Part shown: piece after piece, positions 20,773 to 32,225 of the stretch
Position numbering within the stretch: the first letter of the stretch is position 1
Layout of the letters: each line of letters opens with the position of its first letter
Translations under genes and position numbers: made by a program
Origin: Liopterus haemorrhoidalis
Lineage: Eukaryota; Arthropoda; Insecta; Coleoptera; Dytiscidae
Direction: 5' to 3'
Assembly: GCA_963971575.1 (NCBI GenBank)
Contig: OZ020618.1
Location: forward strand, 35,008,731-35,072,730
Length of the DNA stretch: 64,000 nt
Notes under the pieces: generated by a model
Database searches by the model: none
Told to the model about the DNA's origin: nothing
What the model saw: only the letters and a program-made list of their open reading frames with translations

Positions 20773-21915
20773 TTAGGTTTTATAGGTATGACTAAAGAAC
20801 CCTTATACCGTCATTTTGTCTTCTGTCTGTCTGTCTGTTCGGTAAAAAATGTAGCCAAACGGTTGAACCTAGAGAGTTGAAATTTGGCATGCTTATACAA
20901 TTCTTTGATCCGCACATAGGAAAAATACTAAAACATCTAAAAAATATATCCCCCTAAAAAATTAAACAAATATCTGGACATCGAAAAAAAAATATTTTTA
21001 TTTTTAAATTCTGAGTAGGATATCAAATGAAAGCCCTTAGTACGTGGATTAACGATCAAAATTTTATTTTTGCAAAATAAATTATTTCGACGTGATTTTA
21101 CCCAAAATTGTGCAAAAAAAATTTTGTCCCACGCCTTGTAGCCCAGATGGTTTAAACTAAAAATCTGATAATGTAAATAAATAAAATTCTACGTAATGTA
21201 CATTTGTGTGAACCGGAATAGTACAACAGGAATTTTTAATCAGATTTTTTTTCGGAAAATAACGCATTTTTTTGTGTTTTTTGCTTGACCATGTAAAATA
21301 TTTAATAACTTATGTAACAAAGTAAACCAGCATGCTTTCGTGGTGTAATGGTTAGCTTGCTCGCGCTCTAATCTGCAAACTAGGGTTCCGGTCTCGAGAC
21401 AATTTCATTTTCTCTGTTTTTTTATGCATTTCTATTTTGTTTAAATTATTTTTTCAAAATTCTAGTTATATTGGGGCAAATGTTGCATTTAATTTTTAAA
21501 AGCGTAAATTTACTAACCAGTTGGAATTGTATTTTCATTCTGTGTCATGCATACTAAACCAAAGGGGTGGAGCATATGGCAACCAATGGAAACTATAGGC
21601 GCTATTTTCAATCAGTGTTATCAGTGGAAATTGTTGAAATTGAATACACGAAATCAGAGGCCGCTCCTCTGATTTTTGACTTAAGACAACCAATGAAAGC
21701 CATAGGCGCAATTTTCAAAAACTTAATGAACCTTGCTATATAAAAAATACAGCACATATTTAGAAACCTAAATAATGGTATTAGGCATTCGAATTAAAAT
21801 TAACAAAAAAAATATTTTAACATAAAATTTGTTTTGGCATCCCAAATAATCATCATTCACTTACTAAATACCTGCGAAACCCTGAAATGTGTGAAAATTC
21901 ACACTTCACATCAAC
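20773..21915 (+). repeat. composite repeat, copy 2 (most complete)
   Basis: It contains every module of the family in order. The head is TAGGTTTTATAGGTATGACT, followed by GTCTGTCTGTCTGTTCGG and TTGAAATTTGGCATGC. Next come GTAGCCCAGATGGTTTAAAC and CCGGAATAGTACAACAGG, then a tRNA-like module (21335-21400). The distal part holds AAAGGGGTGGAGCATATGGC and AACCAATGGAAACTATAGGC, and the tail CCTGCGAAACCCTGAAATG ends with a GTGTGA...TCACAC hairpin near 21890-21905. Length about 1.14 kb. It has no ORF and no obvious terminal repeat. Copies 1, 3 and 4 lose the distal part; copy 5 loses the head. Confidence 0.85.
21335..21400 (+). repeat. tRNA-like module with pol III A/B boxes
   Basis: TGGTGTAATGG at 21341-21351 fits the A-box consensus, and GGTTCCGGTCT at 21384-21394 is a diverged B box about 33 bp downstream, the usual spacing. 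In copy 3 the B box is a clean AGTTCGAATCC (31946-31956); in copy 5 the module is at 63138-63195 on the minus strand. Acceptor-stem pairing is absent, so this is a tRNA-derived promoter, as in SINEs, and not a tRNA gene. Confidence 0.6.
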
Positions 21916-23200
21916 TTTTTTATCCTTACACTTTTTGTTCTAAAATTAATTTGTAAAGGGATATCGCTAAATGATTTTTTTTTACATTGTGTTTCATTTA
22001 TAGACCCTGTATAGAAAATCAAACTGTTAAAACAAAAGATGCGAATTAAGTTGAGCTATATGATCTACGTAGTGTGAAATTATATTATTAATAATATCGT
22101 TCTCTGTATTTATAGTAGGAACCTATTAACTATTTTATGTACTATACCATTTATAGATTGTGCTGTACTGATCTGATTTATTTTTTCTGCTACGAAATGC
22201 AGCTACATTTAAAATTTAAAGACGAGAGTCTGGAGAAGTTGTTAAATAAATTGTTTCCTTTTCAAGAGTCGGGATAGTTACAGATACAGCCGTGATACAA
22301 ATATACTCGTAAATATCAAGAAATACCTCACGCTAAGACAACAGATCATTAAATACAATGTTTCAAAGTGATTACAACTAAAAATAAAACACCTGAAAAA
22401 ACGTTCAGAAATTTTGAGCAAACCAATTCAAACAGACGTCATTTAAAATATTCATAAGACCCATAAATTATTTTAAGAATATTCAGTTTTATACTCATAA
22501 ATATTAATACAAATTTATTAAATTCACAATAAAATCAAAAAATAATATCACAATGGATAATCCTTTGGCAAAAGAATCTTCCGTTAAGAAATATTCCGGA
22601 ATTACATTAAAACACTATTAAATTCTTGAGATTCTTACAGAGTTGTATTCAGGGGTTATTTTCCTATAGCAAACCCCCCTTCCAAGACAAAGGGCTACTA
22701 TAGCCCAGTCGCAAAATCAACATGATATGAAATTTTTGTTCTTTCAACCGTAAAATACAAGAGCAGAATGCTGTACGGGTTGCTGCCTACTTGAATGTAT
22801 GTGTGCGCTTGTGTATAGATGTTTCTATGTATGTATATGTGTGTGTGTGTATGTGTCTGTGCGGAGATCGGGAACACTCGCCTGGAACAAGAATATGTCA
22901 TCTTGAATGCAGCGACCTGTCCAGGACACTGGCGAATACACAAAGAAAATATATAGATATTAGTTTTTTTTCATTACTTGAAAGTGTGCTATTGGAAATT
23001 TTCAAATGGTATTAAATTAGGTTCTTAAATGTTTTAAATGTAGTTTATTGATAGAATTTGAAACAACTGTTCAATTATAGTTTGCCAAACGTACAAAACT
23101 TGAAAAAGTTAAATGTTAAAATTACTGTATTTTAGTTCCGTTTCTATAAATGTATACTTACCCTAGTCTACTACGAGCAGTATTCATAAGGATAACCTAT
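21916..23200. other. AT-rich spacer with a short TG/TATG-rich tract
   Basis: A TGTATGTGTG-type low-complexity tract lies at about 22795-22860. Otherwise no gene is seen; the ORFs at 22698-23015 are products of that tract. Confidence 0.35.
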
Positions 23201-23232
23201 TAGGTTGTTGCAAAAGTTCATGGGTTCACATA

Positions 23233-23583
23233 TACAGGGAGATCATTGATTCCTGAGCGTTATATAATGATAAATAATGGGTTTTAAAACATCAAAACTG
23301 CATTCTAATTCACAGCTGAAAATCCCAATTTAACAAAGAACTAATCAGATAACTTTGTTGGCCCGAACTCATCCGAGGAACAACTAAAATCTGTTACTAA
23401 CTTAATATTTGTTATCAACTCACTGGCTTGTAGAGAATAACAGTGTAAATATAATAATTAATTCGTATAAGGTAATAAAAATAGAATTTACGCCTATGTG
23501 TACATGTCCTTGGAAATAAGTTTAACAACTAAATGTTTCTGGCAAGTATTACATAACGTTCAGGAATTAATGATCGCACTGTA
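23233..23583. mobile_element. MITE nested in the mariner end
   Basis: Termini TACAGGGAGATCATTGATTC and its inverted variant ending ATGATCGCACTGTA bound 351 bp without coding sequence, with TA at each end. The right-hand 95 bp match the 3' UTR of the rosa-like transposon (16580-16675), pointing to that transposon family as its source or driver. Confidence 0.8.
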
Positions 23584-23689
23584 GATGGATATACGTATGC
23601 TTTAGAATGACTTAGCCGATCTTGGTTGTTTTATATTGGCTATTTTGCACTTAAAATAATACATGACAAGCAATAAATGTGAGGGATTC

Positions 23690-24355
23690 CACACAAATTG
23701 TCCGAAGCTGCGATTAAAAATAGGTACAACACTTACCTTTCACTGTTGACCACACAGAAAAAAAGAGTTTGTTGTGGCGCGTTGTTACGGACGATGAAAA
23801 ATGGATTTATTACAATTCTAAGAGGGTAAACATTGGTTGGACCCCGGCCAACCAAACATATCGAGTAATATCCACGGCCATAAGGTTCTGCTCTGTATCT
23901 TGTGGGGTTAGTGGTCTACTATTAATTGCTACAATCAGGTCAAACGGTCATAGAAGAACGCTACAGTAAGCAGCTGAACAAAGAACTCATCAAAAAGCGT
24001 CCTCAAATAGACGCCGAGTGTTCAATCTTTCTCCACGACAACACCAGACCCCATGTTGCCAAAGAGTCCAAGAAGGCGCTGTTAGACACGGAATGGGAAG
24101 TTCAGCCTCACATTGCTTTCTCACTAGATATTGCCACTTCTGATTACCACCTATTCAGATCGATATAGTATGTGTTGTCTGATGAGAACTGGTCAAATAC
24201 CGAATGTGCGAAAATGGGTGGATAATTGGAATATGTCAAAAGACGACATTTTCTTTGAACGCGGGATCCGTTTATGTCTAGACAGATGGCAAAAGGTCGT
24301 AGAATCAGTTGGCCAATATTATGATTTAATACAATATACATTTATTTTATATAAA
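23690..24355 (+). pseudogene. mariner transposase, C-terminal two thirds
   Basis: Reading shifts between frames but keeps order. First comes the first catalytic region LWRVVTDDEKWIYYNSKR (about 23770), then GWTPANQTYRV, a degraded block, and QTVIEERYSKQLNKELIKKR (about 23935). Then come the second aspartate in IFLHDNTRPHVAKESKKAL (24030) and the third in SLDIATSDYHLF (24125), with the C-terminal remnant to 24355. The N-terminal DNA-binding part is not recognisable. Frameshifts (near 23880 and 24165) and stops make it inactive. Confidence 0.8.
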
Positions 24356-24594
24356 TGAAGAAAAATGGCAAAAAATTTCTAGCTAATGTTCTTGTACTTT
24401 GTACGATTTTTGCTGTACACATTTTTGCTGTATGTAAACAATAAGTTAGTTATTTCAATTTTATCATTTTAATAAAAACTCATTTGAAAAAAAAAATTGA
24501 TTCTTCATTCTAAATAATTTTTCTGGTATAAATATTTGCTGTTAAGATTCGCCATCTGAACAATAGCAACATCATAAAAATTAGTAACAACCTA

Positions 24595-25777
24595 CCCGTC
24601 AAAATTTGCAGCGAATTTATATCTATCTAATAGATTATTTTTAATTGTAAATATAACTATTATGTAATTGTTGCTTATTCACTAACGCCTATAGAGTGTG
24701 TACAACTGGTGATTCTTCCCCAGCACTTCTGTGAAGAACTGTTTCTCTCTTCTGAAGAACTGCTAGATTATATGTGTTCTCAGCGTACGATTTGCATTCG
24801 AACTTAGTTCTTCTTTTTATTGATTTCACATTCGTATTTATATCTGATTAATCGTTAAAACGACAATCGTTCGTTCAATATACATGATTTTAAATATCTT
24901 ACCTACTGCGCCAAATATGTTGATATATCAATTAATTTTTTATTTTTTTTTGTTCATACATGAAATTACAAATACAAACAACAGCATATATAAGCTCACA
25001 TAAGTCGTCTATGCTGAAATAGCAAAATGTGATCTGTGTGTGGTATAATTGAGAGAATGTGCTGATGATGCATAACATAGTTTCTATGTTTCTACTGTGT
25101 GATCATAACTAGTGTGTACCTATATAGTGTTTTTCATGGCTCTTGTGATAATAACTTGATCTCTTCTTCTCCCTGTGATCGTCCACGATGATTCTTATTT
25201 TCTTTAATGATTTGCTGTTTATTATTCTACAATTCAACAACAATTTGATTTCAATTTCCGTCCTAACATAACGCATGTTTCATTTAGATTTGAAGTGTTC
25301 AGGTGGTGCAGTTATGTTTTTCATTTCATGGCAGCGGACTTTGAAATGAATTCCTTGGCTGTTTTGTCTAATTCTTTGTCGGTTGTGCCAATGTGTAATG
25401 GAATCCAGACTACTAGGACCATGTTGTTCTTTTCAATGGTTCTATCGAATTTTTTCTGGCATGACTAAATTATCTGTTTATCTTAATTGATTTTTTGCTG
25501 GTGATGTACTTGTCAGATAGATTTAAAAAAAAATACTTTCAAATTACACATTTTTAAAACAATTTAGATAAAATACAAACAAGAAGTCATATTCTAAGTA
25601 TTGAAGGTTTCAAATATTTCAAACATCAATAACTTCTCATCATATACATAATTGTTCCTATAATTAGTGTTGTTTTATATTTTAGTATGCACATAGTAAC
25701 ATAGGTACACATATATACATACCAATCTGCATTTATAGACAAATGCATCCACATACATATTTTCATAGATACACATA
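24595..25777. other. AT-rich spacer
   Basis: No gene or structured repeat recognised. Confidence 0.3.
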
Positions 25778-26184
25778 TACCGGGTGAATTATTTAAGGAG
25801 CAACATACATGTTTCACATATAATGTTAATGAAGTGAGTTATATCAAAAGCAACATAGCCATAAAACAAATGCTTATCGTATCCATAGAAAAGACAAAAT
25901 ATTATTTTTTTAAATATTTTTTGGAGTTAGATACTAAGGACATTATTATTTTTGTTTGTATGTAAATATAAACAAACATTCATTTATTGTTTCTAATTTA
26001 CTATTTTTTAGCCGTCTAGGAACTTTATCATGTTAAATAACTTTTATATCTAATCACCATTGCATATCTGTTGCCATGGATATGAGCTTGCTTTCATAAT
26101 TTGCTATGTTGCGAATGAAATAACTCACTTCATTAACATTATCTGTGAAACATGTATGTTGCTCCTTAAATAATTCAACCGGTA
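25778..26184. mobile_element. MITE with ~85-bp inverted repeats
   Basis: TACCGGGTGAATTATTTAAG at 25778 and its inverted copy ending at 26184 match over about 85 bp with few differences (including AATGTTAATGAAGTGAGTTA). TA flanks both ends. 407 bp, non-coding. Its terminus resembles that of the MITE at 4065 (TACnGGGTGA), suggesting a related transposase source. Confidence 0.88.
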
Positions 26185-26833
26185 TATGGCATATATATAC
26201 GCACATCCAGACGTACATATTATGCATATATGCCCTACATATTCACAAATGCAGGTAAATACGCGCGCCTACACATATTCACGTAATGTACATTAAACAC
26301 AAATGCATAAACAGATATACTCGGTGTTGTCTAAGATATTTTAGAGAATATGATTTGGTTTGAAATGGTTGATGAAACGACTATGGTATAGAGGTAACCA
26401 TAGAAATTACTTTTGATCTGTAATAGATTGTGCTTTAGTTGTAAGTTTTATTCACTGAAACCGTAGAAGAATCTAGAAAACACTAGAAGAGGATGGACAA
26501 CGGTGATAGCGAGTTTTCTTGGTAACCATAAATGTTTATGGTTACTCATTCATTCAGATTTCAGCTATTGTTCAGGCAAGAGGTCTGATAGTGTGAGCCT
26601 CAAAATTTCAATTTTGAATTCAAAAAGATTAAAAGAAAAACTTTTGTAAAAATCTACAAGTCTAAAAGAGACATTTCTCGAAAATTCAAGAAAAAAAAAA
26701 GATGAAAATTCAAAAAGATTTAAAGAAAAACTTCTAGAATATTATAGATATTTGGAAGAAAAACTTTGGAAAATATTTTAGTCTAAAAGAGAATTTTCTT
26801 GAAATTGAAGAAACTGAAGAATATTATAGAAGT

Positions 26834-27232
26834 TTGGAAAAACACTTTCAAAAAAACGGAGAAAGTAAAGGAAGCTCTAGAAGTATGAATGAAAAATCCA
26901 GAAATATGGAAGAAATTGCTAGAAGTTTGGAGGAAAATTTTAAAAGTCTGGAGGAAAACTTTATAAAAACGGAAGTAAAGTCTAGAAGTATGATATTGCC
27001 ACACGGCCAACTCCAAGATTCAGAAATAAAATTGCTGACAAAAACCAGAGTTGCGGATGCACTGAAAAAAGTTATGGTATTCTTGAGGGCCCATCTAAGA
27101 ATCAAAAATCCGAGTGTTGTGGAAACCTGGTGTAACGAGTGCCTTGTACATGCAGTAGTAAAGAAGTCTCAAAACAAAAAGGAATGCAAAATGAGATTGT
27201 ACAACGTTGGTGACCCATTTGCACGATTTTAA
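26834..27232 (+). pseudogene. gypsy gag-like coiled coil fused to integrase fragment
   Basis: A 132-codon open frame. Residues 1-65 are repeats of a MEE..RSLEENFKSLEENF type, a predicted coiled coil common at the start of insect gypsy gag genes. From about residue 75 the text changes to ADALKKVMVFLRAHL. The end, NVGDPFARF, matches the short conserved block before the catalytic core of gypsy integrases (normally NVGDPFARVQVD). The fusion comes from deletion of almost all of pol, so no working protein is expected. Confidence 0.65.
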
Positions 27233-27239
27233 ATTGATT

Positions 27240-27600
27240 TTAATCATAGTCAGATGAAATGGTCGAGAAGTTTAGTCGGATCATAAAGCAATATCTAGCC
27301 AAGGTGGTGTCTAAACATCAACGCGATTGGGACAAAGATCTACCACTACTGTTTTTAGCTTACCGTTAGGCACAGCATGAAATAACAGGTCATATGCCTG
27401 CTAGGATCGTTTTCGGGAGGAATAAAAAGCTATCTCAAGACCTACAATTTTATGTAGCGGAACCACAGAGACATACGTTATGGAACTGGAAAAACGAATA
27501 TAAATACCTAAGAGAATTGATTGTGTTGTCTATTGAATTCTGAAATGCCCCCGAGGAAAATTAAAGGTTTTGCATATGAACCGATTAACCAAGTTCCTTG
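27240..27600 (+). pseudogene. gypsy integrase core/C-terminal fragment
   Basis: Starting near 27250, the translation SDEMVEKFSRIIKQYLAKVV is the integrase block holding the last catalytic glutamate. HQRDWDKDLPLLFLAYR, a stop, and HMPARIVFGRNKKLSQDL follow. It ends in a chromodomain-like KCPRGKLKVLHMNRL after a frameshift. It belongs with 26834-27232; roughly 100 residues carrying the first two catalytic aspartates have been deleted between them. Confidence 0.75.
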
Positions 27601-27841
27601 AAAATAAGTAGCTATCTGCTCGGGACGATCGGAACTAAGAGAAGAATAGAGTGACGAATATGTTTTGGTTTCCCTGATGAGACGACTATGGTTTAGATGT
27701 TGCCATAGATTAATTCTGAGTTTTTATAGATTGTTCTCTAGTTGTAGGTTTAATTTATGGAAATTACATAAGAATCCAAAAAATGCTAGAAGAAGATGGC
27801 CAAAAATGAAAGTGAGTTTTCTTGGGAATCATAAATGTTTA

Positions 27842-28165
27842 CGCTAAACCGTATTCGCACTAACCACGGTAGATGTGCGGATACCTTAGCGAAATAGGGA
27901 ACTTTCCCAACACCGAAATGTGACTGTGGTGCACCAAACCAGACAATCAGTCATATCACCTTTGACTAGCCACTCCGAGCCTACCAAGGACCCAAAGAAG
28001 ATGTACTTCATGGCACACAAGATCTCGTAGATTGGCTTGAAACCCTAGATATAAGAATTTGACTATTGTACATTTTATATTTAGAATATTATATGTTGTT
28101 TTACTGTATGTTCTTAAATGAACGCATAATTTTGTACTTGTATGCCATACGCTAAATAAATAAAT
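27842..28165 (+). mobile_element. LINE 3' end inserted in gypsy LTR
   Basis: The fragment is bounded by a perfect 9-bp duplication AAATGTTTA (27833-27841 and 28166-28174). It translates as LNRIRTNHGRCADTLAK, then CDCGAPNQTISHITFD, the zinc-containing C-terminus of a Jockey/R1-like LINE ORF2. A short 3' UTR ends in (TAAA)n. 5'-truncated at integration; two stops are visible. Confidence 0.85.
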
Positions 28166-28390
28166 AAATGTTTATTCATTTAGGAGGTCTGATAATTTGA
28201 GTATCAGAGTAAAGTATAGTTTGGATTCGGGTTTTAGCTCTTGTTTCGGCAGGAGGTCTGATAGTTTTAGCTTCATGACAAAGTATAGTTTGAATTTGAT
28301 TTTCAGGTCTTGTTCAGGCAAGATGTCTGATAGTTTGAACCTTAGAACAAAGTTTAGTTTAATTTACATATTCTGTAACATAAATAGTGT

Positions 28391-31334
28391 AATCATAATT
28401 AAGTGTAAATAAATTTTCCTACTATATAATTCTTGCGAAATCTCTGATGCCTTTAACTGATTAGATGCTCTAGAATTATTGATTTTTTTCTTGAGTTATT
28501 ACAAAAGTAATACGTAAAATTTATTTTATTCATAATATAAGAGAGAATTAGAGCACATAGGCAATTAAAAATGTTAGTTAGTTAAAAACTTCGGCGTACT
28601 GCATCTAAAACTAATTGCTTCAATAATAAAATCTATCAAGGGATACAAACGGTAATGTGTAGATATTCAAAACATTAGGCGTAATCAGTATAATCATATA
28701 AAAACCAATGTAGATGATACACCCATTTTAACTGATATCGTGTCTCTTATTGTTGCTGTACACTAAGCTACTCAATTCGGTGACTAAAACCGCTGCAGAA
28801 TTAGCATCGTTCAACCGATTTTGTCTAAATTAGTATCAAATGATTACTTAAGTTGTGTAGAACTCGGAAAAAAATATTATGGATAAGTTAGAAGTACCGG
28901 TTTCTGGAGGAGAGGAAAAATTTCGTAATCCGATGGGGCTGAATTTTAATAAAAAACATATACAGATTGCGGCATGAGTTTATCAAAAATTATATTAACA
29001 CTTCACTTCCTTGCCAAAACTGTGACCAGGTAGGTACATTTAATTCTTCATCAATAACGGCATGCGAATGAATACATACAACAACATGCAATACATAAAG
29101 ATAACGAATACATACAATTGTGCTTATTTAGACGTCCATTCAACTTAAAAGTAGCTTCATCTGTACATAAGATACATTTAGGTAAACGCAGCGTTAAACT
29201 GGCATATGCCTCAACATTTATTTAAGAAATAAAAGAATATGTTTTCATACCCGTATACAAACTTTAGAAAAAGTGTTATATAAAATATTTAGTAAGACAA
29301 GCGGATGCAATGTGTCATAGAAATAACGGCATAAAAATGAGGGAAAATATGATTAACAACTGTGGGGCCCACACTTAAAAACCTGAGATAGGAGCAGTCG
29401 AGGTTTCATTGCCCCACACAGTCTTCGAGTCGTTAAGTCGAAGAACTATCCGTAAGGATACGGAAAATAGAATTATTAATGCGGGGTAAAGGCATCTAAC
29501 GAATGAATTTTAGTAAATAATGATAATTTACAATGTTTTGTAATTTTTTTTTTCATTTTTATATTTTTGCTTTGTCAAATTTTCTGGTCCGTCAAAAGTG
29601 TGGTTTGGATGTAAAAAGGTTTGAACCACTGGACTAGAATATATTTTAGCTTAAAATCATAAAATGATTTCTAATGTTTCGTTATCACAGTTATTAATTA
29701 TTAATTACCAAAAATATTAATCTATTTTCAAAAAATATTAAAGATTAATGATGCAGAGGAAATTGTGTTTTAATATACTATATTTCAATCCTTGCACAAT
29801 CTTTTTGAAAGTTTTCCGTGTATGTGAGCAGCAGGCAAAGTAATCTAACAGTGTAACTTTTCTAAGAGTAAAAATACAAATTTACTCGAATAATAAATTT
29901 TCGCGCTAGGCTAGAGAATGTAGCTATCCTTAGCAAAGCGAGTTACAAAGCGGCTGTCAAGTAGTGTGAGTGCATACGTATGTACGTCCTATTTTCCATA
30001 CAAAACTACACGTATTTAATAAAGATTAGATAGAGAGTGCCAAGTGCTGAATCTTAGAGTATATTATCTCAGGAGGAGAGATAGTTTTCTTAACAAACAG
30101 ACTTCCTAGCGTGTTCCTGTGTTACCCTTTAAAATATTTATTCTTATAAGACACGGGCGAATTCGTACTAAGAGAGTTTTTCATGATCAAAGACCTTTAT
30201 TCACTTTTGGAATTTTAGATTTTAAAATAACATTAATTTTAACGAGTCTTTCCACCTGCTCAAATTTTATATTCACCTTCCTACTTACGAGTCACACTTC
30301 CATTTCGGTGTTATAGACACGGAAGCTTCCTTCCTTTTCATGTCTTCAGAACATTTACGACACTTAATTTCCCAGTTATTTGTTTCACAGCCACTATTAT
30401 GGTTAAGGCGAGCGACAGTATTATAATTTATGAAATCTGTAGTTTGCGACATTATTCGACAACAAGCCTATCGCAACTGAATCGTTTCTTTTCATACGGT
30501 CCAATATAACATTTTTTCAATAAATTTACTATTTAAATTAATAATTTTCCATAATTAAAAAAATTCTATGTCCCATCATTAAATAAATTTAAATTTAAAT
30601 AATTTCGTTCTAGACAGTTGTTGCAATGGCATACCGTCGTAAATAAAATCTATACTTTTTTCACTCGATAATGCATATGCTATAACTGCATCTTCATTTT
30701 AGTACAAAACTGACGTTTTTAATACTTAATTTATTTTTTAATTACCCGTACTTAATTAGTTTAAACTGGTGTTCACACCAGTTCTGTCGAAAGGGTGTGA
30801 CATCTCAGACTTTTGTCACGAGCCCGGCTGCGAAAAGTGTCTGAACCCTTTGACTAATAATAAGTTTTGCATAGATACAAAAAAAAAAAATAACATTTAG
30901 AACCCATCGCTCGACGGAACAGTATTGTTATATCTGGGACTAGTGCACCCGTTGTCAACTATGTTGGCTAACACATCATTATAATTCAGATTGAATCAAC
31001 CCTTCGCCCATTATTAAAAACTGAACAAATAATGAGTATTATTCCGAATTATTTATTCCTTAACTTTTTAAGATGGGAAAACGGTTCATTGATTTGAGAC
31101 GTAAAATTTAAAATATATTTAAATTTTCCAACTACTTATATAATATAAAAATACGCACAAGGAAAAAAACACACACGGATTAACCCATTTAAACCTACCG
31201 TCCTTTTAAAAGGATTTTCAAAAATCGCGCTAAATTAATTAGTAAAAACAAATAATTTGTGATGGCGTAATATGGTTATGATCACTGTGTTTATGTAACA
31301 TCATTTATAGCAAGTTTCAAACAATTGTTGTCAT
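28391..31334. other. long AT-rich region, no gene recognised
   Basis: I see no ORF with a known motif. Small features: a hairpin-forming stretch at 29362-29420 (GTGGGGCCCAC ... GCCCCACAC), short inverted pairs at 29425-29465, and a near-perfect 20-bp palindrome AACTGGTGTTCACACCAGTT at 30764-30783. None identifies an element. Confidence 0.35.
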
Positions 31335-31962
31335 TTTTAGGGTTTTGTAGGTATGACCAAAAAACCCTTATACCGTCATTTTGTCGTCTGTCTGTCTGTC
31401 TGTCTGTCTGTCTGTTCGGTAAAAATTGTAGCCAAACGGCTAAACCTAGAGAGTTGAAATTTGGCATGCTTGTACAACTTTTTGACCCGCACATAGGAAA
31501 AATACTAAAACATCTAAAAAACATATCCCCCTAAAAATATAAACAAATATGTGCTCAACGAAAAAAAAAAAAAAAAAACATTTTTTTAAAATTCTGAGTA
31601 GGATATCAAATGAAAGCCCTTAGTACGTGGATTAACGATCAAAATTTTATTTTTGCAAAATAAATTATTTTGACACGATTTTTGTCAAAATTGTGCAAAA
31701 AAATTTTTGTCCCACACCTTGTAGCCCAGATGGTTTAAACTAAAAATTGGTGTGAACCGGAATAGTACAACAGGAATTTTTGATCAGATTATGTTTTCGG
31801 AAAATAATGCATTTTTTGTGTTTTTAACCAAAATATGTTAAATATTTAATTCGCTATGTAACCAAGTTAATACGTCAGCACTCATAGCTATGTGTGTTTA
31901 GTCATTGGTTTTCTAATTTGTAAACAGGTAACTTGCAAACTAGAGTTCGAATCCTGTCAAGA
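31335..31962 (+). repeat. composite repeat, copy 3 (longest GTCT run)
   Basis: Begins AGGGTTTTGTAGGTATGACC, with seven consecutive GTCT units. It keeps the TTGAAATTTGGCATGC, GTAGCCCAGATGGTTTAAAC and CCGGAATAGTACAACAGG blocks and ends with a tRNA-like module holding a clean B box, AGTTCGAATCC (31946-31956). The distal tail of copies 2 and 5 is absent; sequence downstream is unrelated. Confidence 0.85.
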
Positions 31963-32014
31963 TTTCAGAATTTAATAACTGCAAAATAAAACAGAGTAAA
32001 CGAACACATAATGT

Positions 32015-32225
32015 TAGTTTTTACCGTCTCCTTAAGGTTCCTGACCATCCAGAGTTTCACTGAACTCCTTAAGGTCCTTGAACATTCAGCGTTGAACAAA
32101 ACAAACACATCTCCTTGAAGTCCCTGACCATCCAGAGTTCCTCTGAACTCCTTGAGGTCCCTGACCATCCACAGTCAAACAAAACAAACACAACTCTTTG
32201 AGGTCCCTGACCATCCATTTATTTT
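32015..32225. repeat. imperfect tandem repeat, ~40/80-bp unit
   Basis: CTCCTTGAGGTCCCTGACC followed by ATCCAGAGTT recurs five times with changes. A second spaced motif, GAACAAAACAAACACA, appears twice, giving a higher-order period of roughly 80 bp. The unit has no coding sense. Confidence 0.85.

Larger units (their letters stand above)
23201..24594 (+). mobile_element. mariner interrupted by a MITE
   Basis: Inverted ends TAGGTTGTTGC (23201) and its variant GTAACAACCTA (ending 24594) bound a mariner whose transposase remnant lies at 23690-24355. A 351-bp MITE is inserted about 30 bp inside the left terminal repeat. Confidence 0.75.
26340..28390 (+). mobile_element. degraded Ty3/gypsy retrotransposon
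   Basis: Two diverged direct repeats act as LTR remnants: about 26343-26625 and 27650-28380. They share GACTATGGT.TAGA, TGTAGTAT-like blocks, GAGTTTTCTTGG...CATAAATGTTTA and AGGTCTGATAG. Between them are a coiled-coil gag-like ORF joined to an integrase fragment (26834-27232) and a second integrase fragment (27240-27600). Protease, RT and RNase H are gone. The second LTR is lengthened by a LINE insertion and by a triplicated AGGTCTGATAGTTT unit. Confidence 0.75.

Noticed and set aside
21335..21400. a tRNA gene
   Set aside because: A and B boxes fit, but acceptor and other stems do not pair and the module recurs only inside the composite repeat.
29350..29500. structured RNA or rRNA fragment
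   Set aside because: Short hairpins are present but no rRNA or other RNA signature is recognisable.
32015..32225. CRISPR array
   Set aside because: Units are adjacent and diverged, without unique spacers of constant length, and the genome is clearly eukaryotic.
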